35,303 nucleotides of DNA from M3007 sp964481485. Its GTDB lineage: Bacteria; Bacteroidota; Bacteroidia; Chitinophagales; Saprospiraceae. The notes beneath the pieces are model-generated. The model had not been told where the DNA came from. It saw only the letters and a program-made list of their open reading frames with translations, and ran no database searches. Shown piece by piece: positions 5,891-15,200 of this stretch; position 1 is the stretch's first letter, and each line of letters starts with the position of its first letter. Both the position numbers and the translations under genes were made by a program. The stretch covers positions 1 through 35,303 of the forward strand of contig CAYZVM010000036.1 of the NCBI GenBank assembly GCA_964481485.1. The letters run 5' to 3'.

Positions 5891-8800
5891 TTAGATTAAT
5901 CCAAGGATTGCCCGTTCATAATGATCCCCTTGATGAAACACTTCTATGACATTTTCATAGTTTTGGGGATTATGGTTGACAGCTTCCACAAAACGGTCGC
6001 GGTGATCGCGGTCTGCTACATAGATGACCAAACCTCTTTGCGACATATCTGCCAACACTCGTAGGTCTTCATCCCGGAGGTAATATCCTTCAATTGCCAC
6101 GCTGTCCGAATAAGCCCGCATCAGTGCATCAAAATGCGCTTCTGTAAATGCCCTGAACGGGCTTTGCGTGGCCGTTGCCTCGGCCTGATATTGTGCGTAA
6201 TCCAATTGGATTTGCCCGGCACTTTCAGGCAATTTATCCATCAGCAGGTGCAGGTTTTCGAAAACCAATTCCCGAAGCCTGCTTGTTTCAAGTTGCAACA
6301 GCAGTTGAATAAATTCTTCGTGGGTGGTTACATTACGAACAGGCTCCTTCAAGTCAACAACGTTGATTGCATTGGATTTCAAAATTTCTCCCCGCAGTAA
6401 ATTTCGGAGTGCATGGGTTGTCTCTTGCCCATCCAAGAGCAAACTGGCTATGGCTATTTTGATATCTTCTAGCCTTTTTTGCATGTCGGTTTGTGTGGTT
6501 TGGCTTTTTTCCCATACATTTTTCAGCAGTTGGGGCAGACCTGGGATTTGGGAGTTCATATTTTTCCAAAGCGCCAACATATCTTGACCCAGCCGCTGAG
6601 TTGAGCCAATTTGGATGAGCAAAGCATTGAGCAAAAAGATGAAACGCTCGCGGTGCGGCCCGTTCCTGCGCTCAAAAACTTCCCGGGAAAGGTCGCGTCT
6701 GATTGCTGCATGGTTATCGGCTGCGAAGACGCCATTTCTGTTGGGAGAGCCGTTGACTGCATGAATACCGCAATTGCCGCTGCCGGAAGTGGTGAAGACT
6801 TGAAGTCGGCGGCCACTGGCGTCGCTGGCGTCGTAGGTTTGTCTTGGCTGTTGTTTCTGGCTGTCGCCGTCTTTGTTGCCTGTGTTTGAGCCGCTTGTGT
6901 TCGAGCCGCCCGTTCCCGAATCACCTGGTTTTGAGCCGCCCGTGTCGCCCGTCTTGTCGCCGTCACCTTTGCCCAAGTCGTCGCCGGAGGGAGTGCCGGG
7001 TTGGGTTGAAGTAGCTGTCGTGACGGGGATATGCTGGCTCTCGACCAATATTTGCGCCCATGCTTCTTTTTCGGTGAGCAGGTCTTTTCCGGGTTCCGCT
7101 ACGATTGGAAGCCCGTTTTTTTGGAGTTCCCCGACAGGTAGGTAGGCCATAAGCACTTTGTACATGATGAGACGGCTGAGACGACCGTTTCCATCGGTGA
7201 ATGGGTGGGCGGCTACGAGTGCCTGCTGGACAAAGGCAGCCAGCCGGTACACGGCTGCGACGTATTCTTGTTGGCTGAGATGCTGACCGACGTATAGAGC
7301 GAGACTCTGTTCGAGGGCGATGCTGAACTCATCAAGAGATTCGTTCAGGTCAGTGAGCATGACATTTTCTTGTCCACTAATCGGGTGGCCGTAACTGACT
7401 TCATATTTCTGTGTGTCGGCGTTGTAATCTTTTATTTGCTTTATTTGTCGGGTTTCGTGTAAAAAAGAAACCATGTGCTCGTCAGGGATGGCTACTCTTG
7501 AGGCCGCCAGTTGTTCTTCCAAGTCTTTTGCTTGCTTTACAGTTTCCGTCGTACGCCGCACGCGCTTCAAATTGGTCAATTGCGATTCCAATGATTTGAT
7601 TTCGCGGAGTTTTTCATCAAGGCTTTCCAAATAATTTTTTTTCCCCATCCGGCCTTTTATAGACTGAATGGGCTGGCCAAAACTTCTCTTTCTCACCCAT
7701 TTTATGTAGTCGTTCAATTCTTCCGAACTGGCTTCTAAAGTGGGATAGACGAGCAAGCCGTGCGCTTTGAGGGCTTGGCGCTGTGCTGCGTTCAGGGTTT
7801 GGAATTCGCCCCATCCAGTTTCAAAATCCCGGATAGCGTCTTTGTGGAGCGCACCTTTTTTATCCCGTGTTTTAAGACCGAGAAAACATTCTTTCAGTAC
7901 TTTCAGGGTGAGGATGTCGCGGCGGGGATGCCTGGTTTGCATGATTTCTGACCATGCCTTGTGTGTTTCTTCGCCATAAATAGATTCTAAGGGAATGTTG
8001 TCGGTTTCCCGCCTGCCGTTCAATTCTATGCCTGCGGTCTCGAGTTGAGCGCCAGTCAAAGTCTTGGCGCCCTCGAACAGTTTTCTGTGCCGGGCGTCCA
8101 CGAGGCTGGCAAGGAGACAGGGGGGGAGGATGCTGAGTTTTCCCTCGCGCGCTGGCAGCCCGATATTGGGAATGTCGTCTGTGAGCAATTGCTGCACACC
8201 GCCTTCGACTTCTTCCAAGACGTAGCCCACATCGTACAACGGAATGCCTTTTTTGTCTTTTCTGCCGGCGTTGAACTCGAATCTAGATTTAACTACAAAT
8301 TGTGCATGTGCCGGAAAGAGCACTTCGCGCTGGTACCATTTGTTGGTGCCGGTGACGAGCTGGATGAAACGCCCGCTGCGCGGTTTTTGAATGGCAAAAA
8401 AGGTGAGATCTTCTTCTTTTTTGCCAAAGCCCTCACTGGCCATAGAGCCACGCGAACACGACCACAGCGCCATTGGGGAAATCAAGGTGCCGGGGTGGTG
8501 CATCGGCTCGTCGCCGGATTTCCACCTGAATACCCAAGAGTCGGCGGGTACGGGTTGCATCACGGTGTGCGAAAGAGCCAATTGGGCTGCAAGTATCCGA
8601 TACGCCTGCTCCAAATCATTGATTTGCCATGGAGTATCAATGGCGCTGTATTTCCCAAACTCAGTGTTGGCATAGTCGTACAAGGCCATCAGGAGTTTGC
8701 CGGCATCTTCTTTTAAAGTTCTTTTAATGTTGTCAGAATATTCATTTAGCACCAACCCCGTGTTTTCGGGGTAGTCTTCCGTGCGTTTCAAGATTTCAAG

Positions 8801-10339
8801 AGCGTGTCTGACAGATTCAACTGCGGCTAACACGGTGGCGCGTTTTTCTTCGATGTCGAAGGTGGGTTTCCAAGTCGCGAGGGTGTCTTTAATGATCTGT
8901 TCAACGTCCCTTCCTTGGGCAGGGGCAAATATTTGCCGCATCAGGTCTGCGATTATGATTTCCCGATCGCCAAGCCATTTTTTGTTCGCGTTTGCGTGGT
9001 GCAACAAAGCCGCCAAATACAGACCGGGGTCTTTGGCTTTCTTGTATTTTGCTAGTAATTCCCTGAAGTCGTCATTTGATGAGGCGGCCAAAATCTCTTC
9101 GATTTGACGGGTAGAGAGTTCAGCTATGATGACAGAGGGCGCTTGCAGCCGCAGGGTTTGGTCGGCAATGGGCTTGCCAGTGTATTTTTCGAGGCCTATT
9201 TTGCTGGCACGCACGCCCCAGTCCTTGAGCAATTCGGTTTGAAACGTGTGTTCCGAATACAGATTTTCCACCGTAGGTTCGAGGTCTTTCAGCTCATCGT
9301 CGGAGAGATTGTTGACTGTTACACCGAAAAACTGGTGTACCTTTTTGACTTCCGCTTTTGTCTTTGTCTTTTTTGGCCGTTTATCGGACTTGCGGGCACC
9401 CGCCCTTCCACGCTTGCGGCCTTCGGCATCGTCGCCAGCGCTTTCGGGCGTTTCATCGTTTTCTTCCCTGTCTTTTTCGGTTTTCTTCTTTTTACGCTTT
9501 TTTGGCGGGTCGTCGTGTTCGCCCTTGCCTTTTTTGAAAGGTTTGCGCGGGTCGTCGCCATCATCATCACCGTTGCCGCCAGCGCCCGTCCGTTCCCCTT
9601 TGCGGTCGCGTTTGTTGCCATCCCCGCTTGTTCCGCGCCCTGAACCTGACTCGCTGGAGTCGGAGCTGCCCTTTCCACTGACTTTCGGATTTTTGTCTCC
9701 TCCCGTTCTGCCGAACGTGGTCATCGGCAGTGCCGTTTCTTTTTCATCTTCGTCTTCATCAGGGGCTGTACGCGGCCGTTTTGCGGGGCGAGTGGAAAAA
9801 CTAAAGGCTCTTGTCCGTCCGCGTTTTTTCGAGGGCTCTTCTTCCACGTTGGTAATTTCCAACGACGCATCGCCGGTGCTTTCTTCAAGGGCTGCAAGCG
9901 TTTCCCGCAGTTGTGTTTCTATTTCTTCCTGCTCAGCTTCCGCCTGCACGATGATTTCGTCGGGAAAAGGGTCTTGTATTGCCGCCCCTTCGGGGCCTAA
10001 AATGGCAGCCTGGAGGGCATTGCCGAACAAAGGGGGGCTTAAAGCCTCGTCATTTTCGAGTGTCACAAAGAGTTTACTTTGTTTTTCCGCCTCAAACCGT
10101 ATGATTTTTACCGCATTGAAGAGGGTTTTGAGTTTGGGGGTGTTTCCTTCGTAACGCTTGAATTTGCCGGGCGACTTGAACCTGGCCATGAACGGCAGGG
10201 TGATGTCGGAGGCTCTCAGTTCTGTGGTTGTTATGCCGCTCCTGATGCTGCGGTCGAAGGGGACGTGGGAGTGCTTCCCAATCCCTTTCGAAGACGTCTT
10301 GTTTTTGTTGTTTGAGCGTCTTTTCTTATTTTTTGGCAT
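5891..10339 (-). CDS. Putative cargo effector 2: ADP-ribosyltransferase-like + Fic + OTU-like multidomain effector
   Basis: The 1482-aa product begins MPKNKKRRSNNKNK, matching the basic starts of its neighbours, so I choose 10339 over the in-frame ATG at 10396. Order: basic tail; shared domain, about 40-170, with F125-P-D-E-I129; a charged, low-complexity region, 170-345, with KRPRT (from residue 187), KKRKKKK and RKRGR clusters; helices; an ADP-ribosyltransferase-like region with R605 (VFRWKSG), S627-C-S629 and Q670-R-E672 (YQREVLFP), the R/S/QxE pattern; a Fic domain with an intact HPFTDGNGRLSR motif (His1045); a Gly/Ser/Thr/Asp linker; and a C-terminal OTU-like protease region with GSGNCGIHA (Cys1190) and DHYERA (His1473). 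Fic enzymes usually AMPylate hydroxyl groups and OTU enzymes cleave ubiquitin. The OTU Asp of the usual GDGNC motif is Ser here. It lies between two other tagged proteins. Confidence 0.85.
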   Translation of the reverse strand: MPKNKKRRSNNKNKTSSKGIGKHSHVPFDRSIRSGITTTELRASDITLPFMARFKSPGKFKRYEGNTPKLKTLFNAVKIIRFEAEKQSKLFVTLENDEALSPPLFGNALQAAILGPEGAAIQDPFPDEIIVQAEAEQEEIETQLRETLAALEESTGDASLEITNVEEEPSKKRGRTRAFSFSTRPAKRPRTAPDEDEDEKETALPMTTFGRTGGDKNPKVSGKGSSDSSESGSGRGTSGDGNKRDRKGERTGAGGNGDDDGDDPRKPFKKGKGEHDDPPKKRKKKKTEKDREENDETPESAGDDAEGRKRGRAGARKSDKRPKKTKTKAEVKKVHQFFGVTVNNLSDDELKDLEPTVENLYSEHTFQTELLKDWGVRASKIGLEKYTGKPIADQTLRLQAPSVIIAELSTRQIEEILAASSNDDFRELLAKYKKAKDPGLYLAALLHHANANKKWLGDREIIIADLMRQIFAPAQGRDVEQIIKDTLATWKPTFDIEEKRATVLAAVESVRHALEILKRTEDYPENTGLVLNEYSDNIKRTLKEDAGKLLMALYDYANTEFGKYSAIDTPWQINDLEQAYRILAAQLALSHTVMQPVPADSWVFRWKSGDEPMHHPGTLISPMALWSCSRGSMASEGFGKKEEDLTFFAIQKPRSGRFIQLVTGTNKWYQREVLFPAHAQFVVKSRFEFNAGRKDKKGIPLYDVGYVLEEVEGGVQQLLTDDIPNIGLPAREGKLSILPPCLLASLVDARHRKLFEGAKTLTGAQLETAGIELNGRRETDNIPLESIYGEETHKAWSEIMQTRHPRRDILTLKVLKECFLGLKTRDKKGALHKDAIRDFETGWGEFQTLNAAQRQALKAHGLLVYPTLEASSEELNDYIKWVRKRSFGQPIQSIKGRMGKKNYLESLDEKLREIKSLESQLTNLKRVRRTTETVKQAKDLEEQLAASRVAIPDEHMVSFLHETRQIKQIKDYNADTQKYEVSYGHPISGQENVMLTDLNESLDEFSIALEQSLALYVGQHLSQQEYVAAVYRLAAFVQQALVAAHPFTDGNGRLSRLIMYKVLMAYLPVGELQKNGLPIVAEPGKDLLTEKEAWAQILVESQHIPVTTATSTQPGTPSGDDLGKGDGDKTGDTGGSKPGDSGTGGSNTSGSNTGNKDGDSQKQQPRQTYDASDASGRRLQVFTTSGSGNCGIHAVNGSPNRNGVFAADNHAAIRRDLSREVFERRNGPHRERFIFLLNALLIQIGSTQRLGQDMLALWKNMNSQIPGLPQLLKNVWEKSQTTQTDMQKRLEDIKIAIASLLLDGQETTHALRNLLRGEILKSNAINVVDLKEPVRNVTTHEEFIQLLLQLETSRLRELVFENLHLLMDKLPESAGQIQLDYAQYQAEATATQSPFRAFTEAHFDALMRAYSDSVAIEGYYLRDEDLRVLADMSQRGLVIYVADRDHRDRFVEAVNHNPQNYENVIEVFHQGDHYERAILGLI

Positions 10340-10470
10340 ATCGCAGCTAGAATTGTTGGGTGAAAATTTTTCCCGCCACCGGCAAATGGAGATCAATAGG
10401 CAGGGCGCAAACCTTGGGTTTTTTCAAACACCAATTTTTCTGCTCAAATACCACCGCCATTCTTTGTCAA

Positions 10471-12136
10471 CTATATGTCGTCCTCGTCGTCAATAATTGC
10501 AAATTGCCGTTCGGCCAATTTGTCATCCGTCGCGTCGCGGTGCTGATCGAAACTGTAGCGGCGGGTTTCGATTTCCTTGCCGGTTTTGTCGCGTATGCTG
10601 ACGGTCACCTCGAACCCCGTCGGGAAGGCTAAGCCGTGAAAATTTTGCGCACCGGGCCGGTACTTTGGTTCGACGGTCATGTGTACCTGCGGGTTTTTCT
10701 TCGCCAGGTCGAGTATGCCTATTTCCATGTTGCGCCAAAGTCCGTTGGACTGTAAGTTGGCCCACTGTGGGACGATGTTTTCCGGCACGTCCGGCCCGCC
10801 CAATTCGAGCGCGATGAGATGGCCTTTTTGCACGTCAATAGCGCCCGTGTTGCGTTTGTTGTCCATTTTTCGCTTTTTTGGAGCTTCGGACTGGCTGACG
10901 CGAAACATGGAAATCGGCTCCGGCGCACTGGGGCGGTCCGTCGTAATGGTAGGCAAGACGAGAGCCTCGATTTTGACCGGGCGCAAGATGTTCTCGCCAG
11001 TTAGAGGAATGGTGACTTTTTCCAATTGGACGACGACTTCTTTGCCCTGCGGGCGCTTTTTATCACCAAATTGCTGGAGGAATTTCCGCTGCTCGATTGG
11101 TCCCGCCGTCGCGGGTGCGGTTGGTGGCCGGGGGGGTGTGGCAGGGGGCCAGAGGCGCGTGGGGGGGCGGGTCAGCGGAGGNNNNNNNNNNGGGCCCCGC
11201 GGGGGCGGGGGCGGGGGGGCCGGGGGCGCCCCCCCACCCCCCCGCGACGGCAGGTTTTGGTTCGGTACGCGGACGTTTGATGCCGCCTGACGGGGTTTGG
11301 GGGCTGGAAGCGTCGTCGCCGTCCGAATCGCTGTCGTCCGACCTACTGCTGCTGTCTGAATCATCGTCGGATTCGCTCGGGGCAAAATCCGAGTCGGCTG
11401 CCTCGTCATCGTCGGGCAAGTCCTCATCCAAAAATCTTTTTCTTTTTAAAGGAGGGTCGCCGCCGACGGCACTACTGGACGCACTGCTTGCGGCGGCGGC
11501 GGCTGCCACCGCTGCCGCAGGAGGCAATCCGGGTTCGACAAGGGTAGAATTGAACTGCACCGCCAGCCGGTCGTTTCTTCTATCAACAGTCATCCTGCGC
11601 CCGATGCGGTGGTAATTACCATTTTCGAAAGCCACATCGAGCACATCCTCCACGGTGTCGATGAGGGTGTCTTGCACCCCCCTTTCCTCGGACGGCTTGG
11701 GTTTGGGGATAGAAAAAATGATTTCGTTCGGCAATTCACCGCCGTCCTCCAGCATGGGTTTGAGCAAGGCTGTACGCAATTGATCGCGGTCGGGCACGAC
11801 ACCCGTCGGCACCTGTACGAGGGCGCGTTTCGGCGTCAAAGGCGTCTCCTTTTGTGGGGCAAAAAGCGTAACCGAGGACACGCCCGGAAAACTGCTCCCG
11901 CCCGAGGTGCCGTATTGCCTGCCGCCTTCTGCCGAAACATCGTCGCCGTCCACGCCGAGCTGGGAAAGGGTGGTTTGCAGGGTTTTCTTCGAAAGATCGA
12001 CCTTCGGCAGTGGAGAAGCGCCGGAACTGCCGCTCGCAGCGGTCGCCGTAGCGATGAGGCTCGGCTTGGAGACGCGGACATCTTTGGTCTTGGGTTTTTT
12101 ATTGCGTTTTTGCGCCCCTTTTTTCGGCTTGCCCAT
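10471..12136 (-). CDS. Putative cargo effector 1: tagged N-terminus with DNA/RNA non-specific endonuclease-like C-terminus (interrupted by assembly gap)
   Basis: Two frames meet at the 10-N gap and are best read as one gene. The upstream part (12136 to the gap) starts MGKPKKGAQKRNKKPKTK, carries the shared domain with L135-P-N-E-I139, an Ala-rich stretch, LKRKRFLDED, a long Asp/Ser acidic run and IKRPRTEPK. Downstream of the gap and a Pro-rich linker, the frame ends in a nuclease-like region: KGHLIALELGG, ENIVPQWANLQSN, and W-x-x-M-E. This is the G-H-L-x-A...GG...N-x-x-P-Q...N pattern of Endonuclease_NS_2-type DNA/RNA non-specific nucleases, common toxin tips. The ATG at 12136 is chosen over 12148 by analogy with the basic starts of its neighbours. 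The exact length and phase cannot be known because of the gap. It follows the TcA-like gene by 116 nt. Confidence 0.7.
11182..11191. other. Assembly gap (10 N) in a G/C-homopolymer, proline-coding stretch
   Basis: Ten N residues sit within about 160 nt of extreme strand-skewed sequence (long G-runs on the plus strand, Pro codons on the minus strand). The reading frame changes across it, so the true sequence is missing or wrong here. Confidence 0.97.
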
Positions 12137-12187
12137 GCGTGAAAACAATTGGTTTGAATTTGAAAAAAGTATTGTATAGAATCGAGA

Positions 12188-12241
12188 TTGGGAAAATTTG
12201 GCTTCCGACTACCGGGATTCTTAATGGCCAAATTTTCCCAA
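12188..12241 (-). promoter_or_regulatory. 15-bp perfect inverted repeat between TcA-like gene and effector 1
   Basis: TTGGGAAAATTTGGC (12188-12202) and GCCAAATTTTCCCAA (12227-12241) form a perfect stem with a 24-nt loop in the 115-nt intergenic space of the operon. No T-run follows, so it is more likely an mRNA-processing or stability stem, or a partial attenuator setting the ratio of giant protein to effectors. Confidence 0.55.
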
Positions 12242-12252
12242 CCTCGGTTCCG

Positions 12253-15200
12253 CTACACCTGCGCCTTGTACCCCATCACCAAACTGATATTGCTCAGCAG
12301 CGCTTTGTTGCCTTTTACGTTGAAAGTCAACGCAGTACCTTTGTTACTGATACTGAGTCCGCTGGTGTCAATGTACTTCCCGTCTTTGAGCGTCATATCC
12401 GAGTCGCCATTGACGACCATGCTGACCGAGCCGGGCGCAGAGAGGTCAAAGCGGGCAAAAATGCCCGTTATCTTGTTGCTGCTCATGTTGGGGAACATCT
12501 CGCGGGTGAAGCTCAACTCCAAATCTTTGCTGTCGCTTTCGAGGAACTCGCTCCACTGGTCGGAGAAGGTTTCGGCCACGTTGAACATCACGCCCGTGAG
12601 GTAGGGCTTCAACAGCCCTTTTACCGCCTGCCCGAACACTTGTCCCCCTTGCAAGGCCGTGTATTTTACCTGAATGACAACATTGGTGAGCTGGCTCAAA
12701 TCGTAGGAACCGCGTTTGCCGTTGAGTTCAAGCCGCCAGTCGGACACCGCGCCGGTACCCTCGAAGGGCAAGTACCGCTCGCTGTCGAAGCGCAGTTCGA
12801 AGAGGCCGTTGTTCTTTTCGCGGTCTTCCACATCCACGTACGAAAGGGCAATCTGCTGGTTGGGCCGCCAATCGCTGCGGATGCTGAGCGGCGGCTGGTC
12901 TTTCGGATTGAGCAGGAATTTGACGGCTTTCGTATCTGGCTCGAGCACGGTTTTGTGCGAAAGTTGGGTCAGCGTGGCGTTCACGACTTGGTCTTCCATG
13001 CCCTCGAAAGAGATGGAGATGGTTTTGATTTGGCGGTTGTAATGCCCCTGAAAATCATAGTCGTACATCGCCTCCGTCAGGCTGAATTCGCAGCGGCCCC
13101 GGCTTTTGAGTTGGAGGAATGCCAGCGGGTCAAGTTCGAGCAGCGACACGGGCTTGGTTATTTCAAGCCGGCGGGCATCGGTCTCGATGAAGGCTTTTTC
13201 CATGCGGTCGAGGTCGTAGGCCAAACTTTGCCCGACGAGCAGTCCCTTGCGTCGGCTGTCCCAATAAGTCGGCTGGATGTAGTTGACCTCGCTTTCCTTT
13301 ATGCCGCGCTCAAACTGGAATGCGCGTTCGGCGTATTTGGCCATGTCGTAGGCCAATTTGTAACACTGGAAAAACAGCCCGGAGAGTTTGCCCGCCATCC
13401 AGAGGTAAAGTTGCTCGTTGGTGAATTTTTCCTTGTAGAAAGTGGCGACGGCGCCGTTTTGCTCGATTTCTTTTTCCAAAATCTCGGCCTCGCGCTGGGC
13501 GATTTGCAGTTGGAATTCTGCTCCGGCAATTTGCGCCTCTATTTGGCGGGCGTCGCTGGCGGCCATGTCTTTTTGCAAGCCCCAGTCTTGGTTGCTGCGT
13601 TCGTTCTGTGCTTTTATGCCCGCCGCTTCGCCGCCCATGCTCAGGGCTTCACCCCCGGTTTCGAGGGCTTCTGCAAAACTCTCAAGGCTTTTGCCTACAT
13701 GATCCCCGCCCGTTGTGACACCAAACATAAATACGCCAAAGGAAGACTTCGGGAACAGATGGGCGATACCGCTCGCCACTTTAATGATGGCCGATGCGCC
13801 TTGCAGGGAAGCACCCGCGATGATGAGTCCCAACTGCGTAGATTCAAGCGAGTTGAGGCCGCCGTTTATCCACTGGCCGTAGCGGGTTTCGCGGAGGCGG
13901 GCATTTGAGAGGCTCTCTTTGAGCGAATCAATGTTCTTTTTGGCTTCCTCAATGTTGGCGACCCGGATGGAGCGTGTCATGCCGTGAATGATGCCTTCGT
14001 GCCGGTTTTGCAGGATGCTGAAGGCTTCGCCGTCTTTCTTTTCGAGCGCGCTGAGCAGTTCGCTGCTAAGTTCGTTGAGTTTTTGTACCAACTGCTGCGC
14101 CTTGTCGAACATGAATGCGAAACGGTAGTGTGGCACTGAAACACCTAAACTTGCGAGCGCGGCCTCGAAACCGCCGCCCCCGGCAGCGGCCTGCACCAAT
14201 GCCATCGGGTCTATGGGCGGCTGGAACAGCGGAAGGGGCTGTGCTTCGCCCATGATATTGAGGCAATGCCGGATTTTGTAGAGGCGGTCTTCCACCCTAT
14301 CCCAGTATTCGATGAACTGGGTGTTTTCGGGCGAGAAGAAATAGACGGAATGGGTCAGTATCGTGTCGTGCACGGTGCCGGCGGCCAATTTGGCGGAACT
14401 GGCGGTGTGTGCGTCGAGGGCGTTTTCCAAAGCGAGCAAAGCCTTGTTCTGGGCGGCGTTTTTTATCAAGTTCAGCAGCCCGCGGTAATTGGTGTTCTGC
14501 TCGGGCAGTTTTTTCACGCCGAGGTTTTCCGGCTTGTCGCCCAGCATATCGTAAGCCAGCACATAGAGCATACGCGCCTCGTTGATGCTTTCCATCGTAT
14601 ATTGTCGGAAAAGCATATCGCCCCAGTCGAGCAGGTTGTCAATATAGCTCATGACGATGGCCTTGCGGTAAGCGACGGTGCGCAGCGCGGCGATAGTGTG
14701 GGGGTCGAAGGGGTCGTCGAGATAGGCCCTGATTTCGGCATCGGTGTAGGCGCGGGGCTTCAGGTCTGCATTTGCCAGGTATGCTTCGCGGAAGGGCAGA
14801 TATTTCCAGAAATCCGACTTTTGGGTGGGGTCATAGATGTATTCGTACCAAGTTTTGGCTGCCTCAAATTTTTGGTTCGAGTTGAAATACTGCGCCAGCA
14901 GGAAGGGCGCGTGGAAGAAGATTTCCCAGTAATATGGCCCGTTGGCACTGTAAAAATCGAGGTGGTCGCTGACGGGTAGGATGTTCACCTTGTTGGGGGC
15001 TACCTGAATCATGGTGGGCGCCGACGAGTTTGCTTTGTCGCTGAAAGAAGGCACCTCGTCCAGTTCCTGCGTTTCGAGCGCCAGCAATTTTGGCAGGCCG
15101 CCGCTGAACAGGCGTTCGTTGAGCTTGTAGCCGGTGCCGGTGGTCAGGCGGATGATGTCGAAGCGCGCGGAATCTATCTCGTAAGGTGTGGCTTTGCCGT

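Noticed and set aside
9246..10154. 302-aa plus-strand frame rich in Ser/Leu/Phe opposite effector 2
   Set aside because: It mirrors the Lys/Glu/Arg low-complexity linker on the minus strand; the composition is an antisense artefact.
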